64,000 nt of DNA from Melastoma dodecandrum (taxonomy: Eukaryota; Streptophyta; Magnoliopsida; Myrtales; Melastomataceae): contig JARUPY010000276.1 in the NCBI GenBank assembly GCA_029817715.1, forward strand, positions 154,929-218,928, in the 5' to 3' direction. This document shows, piece by piece, positions 1 to 11,919 of this stretch (its first letter is position 1; each line of letters starts with the position of its first letter). The notes under the pieces are model-generated. The model saw only the letters and a program-made list of their open reading frames with translations. It was not told the origin of the DNA and did not search any database. Both the position numbers and the translations under genes were made by a program.

Positions 1-2645
1 AAGGGAATCAGGTGATCCCTCCCTGGATTCCTAACTGGGCATGCTCGGGCCCTCGCCAACCGTCTCTGTTTTCCTTAGAGGCGGCGAGCAAAAGGCGGAG
101 CATGATCCGAAGAAGGAATTTTCGGGAGAAATCCAGAGCGGCTCGTGTCGCCAGTCCCTCATCCAAAATGGCTTCGTAAAAATGTTGTTTAACTTAGGTA
201 AACGATTACGGAGTCGCCATCGACTTATTTTTGAAAATTGGTCTAAGTCGGAAAATCAGAGTAGGATTCGGGGATCCCTAATTACTAACTCTTACATTTA
301 AACATGCGAAAAATGAGGCGTTTGCTTCAAAAGTTTACTTTTGGTTAACGGGTGTTGGACCCGATCCGGACATCACTCCGGACTCATGTTTCTATTTTAC
401 GAGCGTTGGACCCGATTCGGGCTTTTTGAGCCCGAACTCATATTTATTTGTTGTACAAACAACATGCGATGATAAGCCTATGGGCCTAAGGCATGCAGAC
501 AGACACAGACAATTATTGAGATCAAAGGGAGCGGGGAAAGGTGGTGATCGTAGGCCTATGCACTTGCGCCCACGACCCGTTACATGTGGAAATAAAAAAA
601 ATGGGAGGCCCGCACCTCCCTCATGTACCTGAGGCCTACCGGGATGGCATGTCATCGACTAAGCTTGTCAGTTGGGTCCGCTTTTGTGAAGCATCCACCA
701 CGGTCGAACTCCATGTGTCATCATGTCTTGAGGACCGTCGACAGGGACTCCTTCTAGGTGTGTTGAAGTTGACCAACGAGGTTGATAGTCCACGGGGACC
801 TGCAAGCCCAATAATAAAACAATCAAAGAGCCCAAAACAACTCAATGATGCAATGTAGGGAAAAATGTCGAAAAATATGCAAATGGGCTCCAAAAAATCA
901 TAAAGTTATAGGAATATATTCTTAACCTGATATATTCTTAACCAGTGCTAAAATATGCTTAACTTAAGGGAGATCATATTTGTAAAAGTTTACATGAAAT
1001 AGATTAACAGAAAATAAATAAAATCGGTTTTACCGAAACAAAATTGTTGAAAACGTTCAGATCACATGTCAAAATATTTTTATGCATATTTTAATCAGAA
1101 GACGTAAAAATTCAGTAAAATAAAATTATATGTCTTTCTAGTCATATAAGAAATAACATATTAAAATTTCAAAATTTTTGAATATGTGTAAATTTTAAAA
1201 CAAAATAGTTTATGATACATGATACTTAAAACATGGCAGAAATATGGTTAATATTCAAAAAATCATTACTTAAAATCTAAAAATGATAAATTCGTGCATA
1301 ATATATCAAAACAAAGATCATTAAACGTGTTTTCTATAAAAATTATTTTTATAGTTAAAGTACAGTCTGAAGAACAAAAACAGATAAGATCAAGCACACA
1401 CATTTTTTGTAATTCGTTATTTCAGCATACGGAACCCAAGTATAATTAGCCAAAAGTAAGGGAAAACTCAACCAAATTGGCTAAAATTTTATCACAATCA
1501 TTTTAACAGGATAAAGGACTGATACAACTAGATTTTATCTGATTCCGACAATGGACGTGAAACTTATGGCCTGCGGACTGACTCCCTTGCATTTTGGTCG
1601 AGGCTACGCTGCTCCGTCGGGGCTCAGTTTCGCGTTCCCCACATCACATGCGATGAGTTCAACAAATGTAAAAGATGGTCAGCCATGTTCTAAATTAAAA
1701 GACGGGCTGAATGAATATATATAAAAAAAAATCGTAAACTCACCGAGGGGTTGCTTTGCCTCGGGGTTGCCTCGCCTCGGGGTGACCCGAGGAGGAAGAA
1801 GGACGTCGGGGGATCCGTTAGAAGGCTGCTTTGGAGCACCACGCTTGGGTTGTGGCTATGGCAGAAGGCGGTGTCGTCGAAGAGACGAGTGCCGGCTGAT
1901 CGGCTGGTCGGGAGGCTTGGGCTCGTCAGCCTTGGAGAGGGGGAGTCCATGGCTCCGGTTTCTATGTGTATGTCGAAAGGAGTTGGCATCTCGTTGTATG
2001 TGTCGGGAGGAGGAGTTGGCCTCCGATTCCTCAGAGGGGAGGAGCGTCTCCTAGGAGAGGGACGTCTGGGAGGAGATACCTGATTCTCTGATTGGAGATC
2101 TTCTGATCTGATGATTCTCTGATAGGGGATGGGGTGGCTTTGGCTCAGAGGATTTCAGAGATTCTCTGACGGGGAATCTCTGTTTTTTCTTTTTTATGTC
2201 TGCCTCGATAATTGTCTGATGGATGTTTCTAAAAATCCAAAGAGGATTTTCAGCCATACAGAGAAAGTAAAAATTTTGTGATGAAAGAAAAGATGATTGT
2301 TTCTCTATTTTTGGGTAACGAATGATTTCTCTCAAATCATCTGATGAGAATTCAGGAAAGGAAGAATAATCAAAGGGGATACGATGAATCAACTAAACGT
2401 GATGCAGATGATTTTGATTGAATGAAGATAATGACAAATAAAATAAAATAAAAATTCGTCACTTGAAAAAAATAGCCATAAAGTTGGGCTTTTAAATGGA
2501 CCTTGGCCATGTCATTCATGAAATTGAAATTCCATTCCATGTATATGGGGTAGGGCTTCAATTTGAATGGGTTTTGAAATTTTTTACTTAAAAACTTAAT
2601 AAAATAAATGAAGGAAAATCATTGAAAATAATTTGGGGTATTACA
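1..2645 (+). mobile_element. Long LTR (copy 1, left end outside window) of a LARD-like retrotransposon
   Basis: This segment matches 7556-9146 plus 11235-11909 over most of its length. Window base 1 corresponds to 7556, and both copies end with the same sequence, ...GGGGTATTACA. The repeat has no coding capacity, is AT-rich in its middle (900-1500) and GC-rich near 540-860. Two clear differences from the second copy are a loss of about 140-160 bp near 930-950 and an extra stretch of roughly 515 bp (about 1457-1972) that copy 2 lacks. The length (over 2.6 kb), the lack of ORFs and the paired arrangement fit the long LTRs of non-autonomous large retrotransposon derivatives. Orientation is inferred from the TATTACA 3' end. 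The small ORFs here are not conserved in frame between copies and are not called as genes. Confidence 0.7.
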
Positions 2646-5600
2646 GTTACCCCTCTTTGCGAGGGAAGTTTGGAAAAATTTTCTCGCAAAAACTTTGTGG
2701 GCTTAGGGTATCATTGATAGACCTGTACTTTGGGATCTAATCAAGAAAACTGTTAGTAATGAACGAGACCCCTTACGGGGGGTAATGAAATATATGTTAT
2801 CACAACATTCATGCATGTCATGATTTATTTGATGAAGCTTATTTGGATCACTTCTGAGCGAGTATAGAGATGGGCTTCTGACTTTTATCTGGGCTCGCTC
2901 TTACTTCTGAAACCTGTTATGGTTGTATTTTAGAATTCCCTTGACTTAGATGCTCATGTACCGGTCGAAGGAGTCTTTGTGTGGGTTGAAATGTGGCTTT
3001 GACATAAGGCCTTTGGATAGAGAATCTGAATTTGTCATTTTGAAGGAACGAGTCTAAGAACCTCATCGGAAGCTGTTGTACCACAGAAGTTCCACCGTCC
3101 AAGCGAATTCTCCATCTACCAGACAGCAGACCCGTTGAGACACGTCGTTGGGGACTGATGGACGATCAACCAGAGCTTTGGGAATCTGCTTTAGGGAGTG
3201 TCTTCTCCTCGTTTTGTCCGAGAGATAGCACCTTTGCTTTTGCGACCGTTCATGTTGGCCCTGGTGCTTTAATTTGCTCTTTTGTTTCTTTTTGCGCTTC
3301 GCTTTTGAAGACTTTGGTATTTGCACTAATTTTGCTTTTCTTTGTTGAATTGTAGGGATTTGCACTGCTTTCTTTCTTTCTCTCCGCCTTGTTGGAGATG
3401 CTTTCGACTCCTTGGGGATTTATATTTCTTGATGGTTATGAGGATTTGCCCCATTTTCTTCTCTGTTGATCTTTTTAGAGTTGCTTTGGACTCCTTGAGG
3501 ATTTGTACGTCTTGCAGAATTGTTGGAGGTTTGCATCCCTGGGTACAAGTCAACTTGTAAGCACGCCTGTTGATGGTACCTCTTCACTTGAACCTTGAGG
3601 AAGTGTCGCTTCTGTGGTTCGTCGCTTCCGGTTTATAACTACAGGATCTTCGTTAACCTTGATGTAAGGCGATCCTTAGACTCGTTGGGACTAGTGTGTG
3701 TAGAAACTTTGACTTTGGCTCAGAAGGGCTAGCAATGGTCATGTCCGTGTTTAGGATAGAGAATAAATGCTCGATTTCATCCCGGTCTGAGCATCTTTCG
3801 TCAAAGGATTCTTTGTCCGCCCAAACGTATGCATGTGAACCCTCTCGGTGTTTACACTCGTCTCTCTAGGGAGGATGTTTGGGAGTATGTTTGCCTTCTC
3901 CAATTCTCGCCCAGAAGTATCTTTATAATATGGTAAATGATCATGGAAATGCTTAGGAAATGCATACCTTTGGGTAAACAAACATCTTTGGAGTTTGAAC
4001 ATGTTCAAGTTTTGTAGGGAAGGTGCATGTATTCTTATGCCCCCGTTAGCTTCTTCGAGGTTAGGGTCGAAAACGGCTTCCACCCGACCACCTCGTCGTT
4101 GCCTTGGAGTTTGTACCATACGGTGGGGATGTTCATGTGCTGGGGATATGAGATGAATATGCCCATATCGATGGTCGTTCTGGAAGAATATGTTTGTATA
4201 TTCTATTCTTGTTGAGGAATGCGGTGTTTGTAACGGGCTCCAGCTGGGGAAATGGAGGTATGACTCCGTTTGGGGAATGATAAGAAATTTCTAGAGAGTA
4301 GTGTAGATGATACTCCCTTTCGATATGATCATCCTTGGTGACAACAAAGGCAATCTCGAAGCTTTGGTTCGAAATCTTCCAACCGACCTCCCATGCCTTT
4401 GTTCGTAATGCAGGATGTTTATGTACCTACACTCGCCAAAGGGCGGACACACAAGTGAGCTCTTGTAACTTGTTTCATAGAGAAAGTGCTAGAATTGAAT
4501 TAATGCAATCATCCTTGGTGATAAACAAAGGCAATATCGAATTTTGATTCGAAATTTCCACCCAACTGCCCGTGCCTTTGTTCGTAATGCAAGGATGTTC
4601 ATGTACCTGCACTCGCCAAAGGGCGGACAACAAGTGAGCTCATGTAACTTGTTTCTTTTAAAGTAAGAATGAAGTTTGCTTATGTAAATTCATTTATATG
4701 AAAAGCGAAGTAGAGCTTTGATACTTCCCTTACTGTGTTTCTTCATTGCGCCTTTGTCCGATAGAATTGAAGGTTTGACGAAGTGGCTACTCTGGCTTTG
4801 TATCCACTGTATAAGGTTGCTCATGTACCTATCAAACAGATGACAAGAAAACAAGTGACTTCGTGCAACTTGATTCTTTTAGAGTGAAAATGAAATTTGG
4901 TCATTTAATTTCATTTATAAGAAAGGTGAAGTTGAGCTTCGATACTTCTCTTTGTATAATTTCGTCAGTGCACCTTCGTCCGTAGGAATCGAAGGATTTG
5001 ACGAAATTGCGACAAGACTTTGGCTTGAAGTTTTGCCACCCTGCCACCCTCGCTTTGTCATAGGAGTTGTGTACCATTCGTGTGTGGAGCTCTTGTACCT
5101 ACCCTCGAGACAAAGGACGTAAATAAAATCGGCTCATGTAATTTCATTTAGCTTGATGAAGAGAGTAATAATTGTGTGATACTCCCTTTTCTCGTTTATT
5201 GTCAGTGTTCTTTGCCCTAGTTGATTACTTGGGGATATAAAGAAGTTCGCTGACGAAGATTGTTCTGAAGCTCTGGTTCAAAATTTGTTGATTGTCTTTC
5301 TAGGACGCTCATGTACCCCTTTCATGTGATTCATTGGTTTGTCAACGGAGAATTAACTAAGATTGCTCTGTCTTGTCCCAGGATAGCTTGGAGATTTTCC
5401 CCAGGACAGCTCGGAGATATGCCCTACAATCGCTCGGAGATTTACCCCAGGATCGGTCGGGGATTTGCCCTACGATCGCTTGGAAATTTGCCCCAGGATC
5501 GGTCGGGGATTTGCCCCAGGATCGCTCGGAATTTGCCCCAGATTGTTCTCGTGTTGTCGTCGTCGTTGTTTTGCTAACGAAGGCTATTTTGAAACTTTAG

Positions 5601-6631
5601 CTCGAAAACTTTTCCACCCAACTACCCTCGCCTTCATCGTCTGCCTAGGATGTTCACGTACCTATAAAACAAGTCGAAGGGCAAAACAAGTAAGCTCATG
5701 TAACCTGTTCTGCAGAGAAGATATTAGTTGATGAACGAATACTCCCTTTCATGTAGATTGTCGTTTTATTGACAACGAAGGATATTTTGAAGCTTTGGCT
5801 CAAAACTGTTTCAAGGCTTTGGCTCAAAACTTTACCACCCTGCCACCCACGCCTTCGTCAACATGCGACAAGAGCTAAAATAAGTGAGCTCATGTAACTT
5901 ATTTTTGCAAGAAAGAATTGATCAAGGAACAAATACTCCCTTTCATGTGTTGTAATGTCGAAGAGTATCTGTGTTGAGTGCTTGTGGCAGTTCTTCTCGG
6001 TTAAGATGATTGATCTTCTGTTGAATGTCGTGAATGTGCAAAGTTGATAGAGCCATGCGGTGGGCTTGGGTGGGGATTGACCACTCATGTAGTGGGCCGA
6101 GGTGCTTGTCTTTCGTCAATGAGTGATGCGGTGACTGACCTTGTGCTGGATTGTGTTGTTGAGTTGTAAGCTGGGGAATTACCCGTGTTTGGAATGATGT
6201 TTCTGTTGGTGCCGAAGTTGTAGCGAATGATGACGTATTGAAATCGCTTCTGTTTCTTTGGAGCGGTTGTCAGATCCGTAGGAGCGTGATGTCCCCAGTG
6301 TTTCCGATTGTAGCATGTCCGTGAACGGCTCTATGGGCTCGTCATTAGCTCTGATGTTGACTGTGGTTGGCTGGTGAGATGTAACCTCCTTGGGGTTTTC
6401 ATGTTGTTGTAGATTCGACTTTGAACTTTGGTAGCCGTTGGGTGATCTTTGGTGTTCGTGTTTGGCTTTGTACTTTGGTAGCTGTTGATAACACTTTGGG
6501 CTCTTGTCATTGGACACACGGCTTTCGACCTTGGTAGCCGTAATAGAAACTTTGGTCTTTAGGTGCTAGATGTTCGACTTAGGGCCTTGGTAATCGTCGA
6601 TGAATCCTTGGCATTCCTGTGCTTGTAGATT
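2646..6631 (+). mobile_element. Non-coding internal region of the LARD-like element
   Basis: This is the roughly 4 kb between the end of the first long LTR and a candidate start of the second (TGTAATGTCACGCC at 6632, approximately the inverse of the TATTACA end). It has no gag, protease, integrase or reverse transcriptase similarity in any frame. It contains degenerate internal repeats (see 4320-5950) and many short GTTCATGTACCT-like boxes. No convincing tRNA-complementary primer-binding site follows 2645. The right limit is uncertain because the left end of LTR copy 1 lies outside the window. Confidence 0.5.
4320..5950 (+). repeat. Diverged tandem repeats within the LARD internal region
   Basis: About seven degenerate units of roughly 170-280 bp each carry the same string of boxes: an AAAGGCAATCTCGAAGCTTTGG-like start, a CCACCC..CTCGCCTT box, GGATGTTCATGTACCT, and AAGTGAGCTCATGTAACTTG followed by TACTCCCTTT. 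A separate array of about 29 bp units (ATTTGCCCCAGGATCG with variants) lies at about 5390-5550. Neither is coding. Confidence 0.6.
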
Positions 6632-9164
6632 TGTAATGTCACGCCTTGTCCCTACTCTCGTTCGAGGAGTCATGTTGGAGTATTAAACCTCGAAAGAAAA
6701 GTAGAGAGAATGTTTGGATTAGTATCATGCAACAGTGTAATCGATGCATGATAAATTTGTGATGATATTTAATCGCACTCGTATATAAAGAAAAGTATGC
6801 ATTCTTGTGCTTGTACTTAATCGCACTCGTAATGATGCAATGAAGCAGTTACTGTGAATGACATGCTAATGTAACTACTGCAATCAAACAAACACTTTTG
6901 TGATCATGCGAATGGATTAATGCAATAAGCAGTAAAATAGGTAAGGATAGGAGAAATAAAGGTTCTTGAAGCCCATTGTACAAAGTACCCAACTGCAAAA
7001 CGAGCAACGTTAATTTACAGTTTATCGCAGACAAGCGTACCTGGTACCTGTCCCAGCATATGTAGCAGTCACGCAGTAACATAAAAATGCACGTGCGACG
7101 TCTGGTACCTGTAGTGAGCAATCAATGCTAGACTCTCGGATGAAGGCTTCTAAACCTCCCTCGGACTAAGGGAGGCGGGGCCCCGGCCAAAAACCATACC
7201 GCAAATAGCAGCAAGCTGGGCCTAACGGTGACCCCATAAAAATCCTAGCCCCGGGTTCGGGCACTCCTAGACATGCCTAAGAAAGCGATAAACAAACACA
7301 GCCATATGGGAAAACAAAGGGCACTAAGCCAAGCAAATACATGTGCAAACAAAAATTCATCTCCGCATGTGGATGGAAAATGTAAGAGCCTTCGAAAAGA
7401 ATCCATATGCAGAGTCCCCAGCGGAGTCGCCATCCGGGATGTACGCTCGCCCTCCGGCCTAGCAACCGCGCGGCGGTTCGGACGACCAAATGATCCGGGC
7501 CTGCTCCCCAAGGCCCAATCGGTCGACGTCACGACTCGAGCGTCGGACACTGCGGAAGGGAATCGGGTGATCCCTCCCTGGATTCCTAACTGGGCTTGCT
7601 CGGGCCCTCGCCAACCGTCTTTGTTTTCTTAAGAGGCGGCGAGCGAAAGGCGGAGCATGATCCGAAGAAGGAATTTTCTGGAGAAATCCGGAGCGGCTCG
7701 TGTCGCCAGTCCCTCATCCAAAATGGCTTCGTAAAAATGTTGTTTAACTTAGGTAAACGAATACGGAGTCGTCACTGACTTATTTTTGAAAATTGGTCTA
7801 AGTCGGAAAACCAGAGTAGGATTCGGGGATCCCTAATTACTAACTCTTACATTTAAACATGCGAAAAGGTGGCGTTTGCTTCAAAAGTTTGCTTTTGGTT
7901 AATGGGTGTTGGACCCGATCCGGGCATCACTCCGGACTTATGTCTCTATTTTACGGGCGTTGGACCCGATTCGGGCTTTTTGAGCCTGAACTCATGTTTA
8001 TTTGTTGTACAAACAACATGCGATGATAAACCTATGGGCCTAAGGCATGCGGACAAGCACAGACAATTATTGCGATCAAATGGAGCGGGGAAAGGTGGTG
8101 ATCGTGGGCCTATGCACTTGGGCCCACGACTCGTTACATGTGAAAATAAAAAAACAACGGGAGGCTCGCACCTCCCTCATGTACTTGAGGCCTACCGGGA
8201 TGGCATGTCATCGACTAAGCTTGTCAGTTGGGTCCGTTTTTGTGAAGCATCCACCACGGTCGAACTCCACGTATCGTCATGTCTTGAGGACCGTCGACAG
8301 GGACTCCTTCTAGGTGTGTTGAAGTTGACCAACGACGTTGATGGTCCACGGGAACCTGCAAGCCCAATAATAAAACAATGAAAGAGCCCAAAACAACTCA
8401 ATGATGCAATGTAGGGAAAAATGTCGAAAAATATGCAAATGGGCTCTAAAAAATCATAAAATTATAGGAATACATTCTTAAACTGATAAAAACATGAAAT
8501 ATCAAATTTTGGGATTAAGATATTAAGCTCAACATAGCAGAAAATTTCACAAAATTGGGTGAGACCCGACGCGCGATCTGATTTGCAGACCACTTAAAAA
8601 AATATATAACTTTTGATCCAAAAATTCAAATGAAGCAAAACTAGTGCTAAAATATGGTAACTTAAGGGAGATCATGTTTGTAAAAGTTTACAGGAAATAG
8701 ATTCACAGAAAATAAATGAAATTGGTTTTACCGAAACAAAACTGTTGAAAACGTTCAGATCACATGTCGAAATCGTTTTAAGTATATTTTAATCAGAAGA
8801 CGTCAAAATTCAGTAAAATAAAATTATGTGCCTTTCTAGCCGTATAATAAATAACATATTAGAATTTCAAAATTTTTGAACATGTACAAATTTTAAAACA
8901 AAATAGTTTATGATACATGATACTTAAAACATGGCAGAAATATGGTTAATATTCAAAAAATCATTACTTAAAATCTAAAAATGATAAATTCGTGCATAAT
9001 ATATCAAAACAAAGATCATTAAACGTGTTTTCTATAAAAATTATTTTTATGGTTAACGTACTGTCTGAAGAACAAAAACAAGTAAGATAAAGCACATGCG
9101 TTTTTTGTAATTCGTTATTCCAGCATACGTAACCCAAGTATAATTAGTCAAAAGAAGGGATGAA

Positions 9165-9425
9165 AATGAGTCGAGTCGAGACCGAGTACTCCCAGGCTCG
9201 AGCTCGGCTCGATTAGGAAAAGCTCGAGCTCGAGCTCGGCTCGAGCTCGATCGAGCTCGTATAATTGGAGCTCGAACTCGGCTCGTTCCAATTATGGAGA
9301 GCTCGAGCTCGGCTCGAAAGGCTCGAATGTAGATCGGCCTAAGCTCGGCTCGAAAGCTCGAGCTCGATTTCAAAATATACATATATTGACGTTGACTCGA
9401 ACTCGGCTCGGTTGGCTCGAAAACA
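9165..9425. repeat. hAT subterminal GCTCGAGCTCG repeats
   Basis: A dense cluster of GAGCTCGGCTCG / CGAGCTCGAG motifs in both orientations sits just inside the presumed transposon end. Such motif clusters are where hAT transposases bind. The sequence is rich in SacI- and XhoI-like palindromes. Confidence 0.65.
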
Positions 9426-9853
9426 TATATAATAAAGTTCACTTCAAAAACATAAATATGAACAATGTTGTCAAAATATTTCAACAAAATCATAATTCCA
9501 AAACATCTCCAAACTATTCTCCCAAAACATCTCCATAAATAGAACCAGATTTATCAAAACAATCACAAACCACAAGAATCATACTCTTAAAACATCTTCA
9601 CGATATAACTTCATTACCAATCATAATAATATCACAAGCATCATCACCTGCATATAAAATATTATAAAGAGTATTACAATCACCATAATAATAATAAGAC
9701 AATAAATATCTTAAAATTTTATAAAGTATGTAACGATATTTAGCTTACTTCAAGAAGTTGAATTAGGTACTTGAATAAATATCTCTTGGTATGTTTTCCC
9801 TTTCTGTAAAAGAAACAAAAAAGAGAAATAAAAAGCTTGGGTTAGTAACATGT

Positions 9854-10201
9854 TTAATAAATAATATATTTCATAAATTGAAAAAACTTTAAATGAAAAA
9901 AACTTACCTTTTCAATTTTTTTCATCCAATGTAAATGTCGAAGCCAATCTCCTCCACAAAGTAATGCTTCTACCGTATTCGGAGAAAGAGATGAACGATA
10001 AGCATCAATTACCCTCGTTCCAGTACTGAATGTAGCTTCAGAAGCCACTGAGCTTATTGGGATGGCTAAAATATCAGCGGCCATTCTTGACAAAATTGGG
10101 TAATGTACCTGATTCATCTTCCACCAATCCAAACAAGAAAAGTCTTTGCTAATTTCACTCTTTTTTAGACTACTTTTTTCCAAATACTCAGCCAATTTCA
10201 C
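9854..10201 (-). pseudogene. hAT transposase C-terminal dimerisation fragment
   Basis: The translated minus strand contains DWWKMNQVHYPILSRMAADI followed by IPISSVASEATFSTG, the hallmark hAT C-terminal family dimerisation region (the WW...YP.LS..A..IL.IP.SS..SE..FS pattern). It ends in an LRHLHW-type tail, as in plant BED-hAT transposases. The upstream catalytic region with the DDE residues is absent, so this is a fragment. Confidence 0.85.
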
Positions 10202-10290
10202 TCCCGCATTTGTTCCATGTCAAACTTCCCGGAATGCAACGTGGGAACTAGAAGTGTAGCTCCATCGATTGACGGAAAATTCAAGCGCGT

Positions 10291-10545
10291 TTATCTTTCA
10301 TCTTCTTTCGATTTCATCTTCCTCTTAAAACAATTATCTCCATGCCTCTTTAAGTGAGATGTACTCCCCGATTTAAGAATTGTTAAGAGATGGCGGCAAT
10401 GAGAGCATTTAGCTTTCTTCTCTCCATTCTCCAAAATTTCTTCAAAATCATCCCAAACTACTGAAGTTCTCTTCCTTTTATTTGCTTTGAAGTTCTCATC
10501 TTCTAGTGCATCCTTCTTTGTTGTATTAAAGCACATAGCTCTCAA
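10291..10545 (-). pseudogene. hAT transposase BED zinc-finger fragment
   Basis: This short minus-strand reading frame carries TSVVWDDFEEI, then CSHCRHLL and STSHLKRHGDNC, a C2HxC-type BED zinc finger as found at the N terminus of plant hAT transposases. Only the DNA-binding module remains. The rest of the protein is deleted up to the C-terminal piece at 9854-10201. Confidence 0.8.
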
Positions 10546-10711
10546 GAGTCATGGAAGGAGTTGCTTCAGATGTCGGACATGTGATTGTAGTATTCTTTTA
10601 TAAGAAGATGCTTTAGCATGCTGCTGTTACTTGTCATTCATATTCTCTCAGGAGACACTTGCTGATAACAATGAGATGGTGTTACTTTTTGTTTTGTCCT
10701 GTGTATGGCAG

Positions 10712-11234
10712 GTCAAGATCATCAACACGAAAAGTTTTGTCACTAGCTGCAGTGGAGATAAAACTTGAGAAAGATCAAGAACACTGCAGGATCAACCTCT
10801 GTAAAGCCGAGGGCGAGGTGAATCAATTGGTGAAGGATGAGTTGGGTTTTCTTTTAGCTATATGTTTTAATTATTTGAGAAGCTTAAATGTGTTTCTCTC
10901 ATTTTTCACACAGGTCAAGCTATTTTCTGAAGAGAATAGCAAGTTACAAGAGGAAAACAAACGGCTGTTCCTTCATTACCAGACAGAGAGAAGTTTTTCT
11001 AGTTCTCGTAGCAAGGTATCTTACAAATTCACTAGACTGACCTGCCACTATCACGAAGTTTTCAGCTGCGCCCTTATGAATGGCGATTATAAATAGTCCG
11101 TTTGCTTTTTTTTTGGCAGACCAACAAGCGAAAAACGAGCAGTCATGCGAATACTACCCCGGTCAGAGGATCGACTTCGGTGAAGCACCTGAGACACCCT
11201 CTATCTCCTCTGAAGCAGAATTCTCCGGACATTC
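10712..11234 (+). pseudogene. Three exons of an unidentified coiled-coil protein gene (fragment)
   Basis: Three exon-like segments keep one reading phase and consensus splice sites. They are 10712-10829 (preceded by ..GGCAG, followed by GTGAAG), 10914-11015 (preceded by CACACAG, followed by GTATCT) and 11120 to about 11234 (preceded by TTGGCAG). The spliced product is highly charged, with VEIKLEKDQEHCRINL and LFSEENSKLQEENKRLF suggesting a coiled coil, then a basic tail with LRHPLSPLKQNSPDIR. I do not recognise the family. Upstream exons and a stop codon are missing, and the segment runs straight into LTR sequence at 11235. It lies between a broken hAT transposon and LTR DNA, so it is either a captured fragment or the remnant of a host gene. 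Retained introns exclude a processed retrocopy. Confidence 0.6.
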
Positions 11235-11919
11235 GTCAAAAGGAGTTGGCCTCCGGTCGTATGTAGAGGGAGGAGAAGTTGGCCTCCGATTCCTCAGAGG
11301 GGAGGAGCGTATGGAGGTGAGGGACGTCTGGGAGGAGATACCTGATTCTCTGATTGGAGATCTTCTGATCTGATGATTCTCTGATAGGGGATGGGGTGGC
11401 TTTGGCTCAGAGGATTTCAGAGATTCTCTGACGGGGAATCTCTATTTTTCTTTTTTACGTCTGCCTCGATAATTGTCTGATGGAATTTTCTAAAAATCCA
11501 AAGAGGATTTTCAGCCATACAGAGAAAGTAAAAATTTTGTGATGAAAGAAAAGAGTGATTGTTTCTCTATTTTTGGGTAACAAATGATTTCTCTCAAATC
11601 ATCTGATGAGAATTCAGGAAAGGAAGAATAATCAAAGGGGATACGATGAATCAACTAAACGTGATGCAGATGATTTTGATTAAATGAAGATAATGACAAA
11701 TAAAATAAAATAAAATTTCGTCACTTGAAAAAAATAGCCATAAAGTTGGGCTTTTAAATGGACCTTGGCCATGTCATTCATGAAATTGAAGGTCCATGTC
11801 CATGTATATGGGGTAGGGCTTCAATTTGAATGGGTTTTTGTAATTTTTTACTTAAAAACTTAATAAAATAAATGAAGGAAAATCATTGAAAATAATTTGG
11901 GGTATTACAGGATCAGTTT

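Larger units (their letters stand above)
9155..10560 (-). mobile_element. Internally deleted BED-type hAT DNA transposon
   Basis: A hAT element reads on the minus strand. It retains a GAGCTCGGCTCGA-rich subterminal region (9165-9400), a C-terminal hAT dimerisation region (9854-10201) and an N-terminal BED zinc finger (10291-10545). The catalytic core between them is missing, with only about 90 bp separating the two coding pieces. The outer end next to 9155 begins AAGGGATGAAAATGAGTCGA, typical of hAT ends in plants. The matching inverted end was not found on the other side, so that terminus is probably lost. It cannot be autonomous. Confidence 0.7.
6632..11909 (+). mobile_element. Second long LTR of the LARD-like element, interrupted by other insertions
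   Basis: The parts at 7556-9146 and 11235-11909 are clearly homologous to LTR copy 1. The part before 7556 can only be inferred, since its counterpart lies outside the window. The start at 6632 is a guess based on a TGTAAT terminus. The 3' end is sharp: ...GGGGTATTACA at 11909 is followed at once by reverse transcriptase coding sequence of a different element, so this LTR marks the right border of an insertion into a Ty3/gypsy pol gene. Positions 9147-11234 are foreign (hAT remnant plus gene exons) and replace about 515 bp present in copy 1. Confidence 0.6.

Noticed and set aside
541..858. Open frame of about 105 codons in the long LTR, and its counterpart at 7869-8381
   Set aside because: Frame and length differ between the two LTR copies because of indels, and there is no known domain. 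These are chance frames in repeat DNA.
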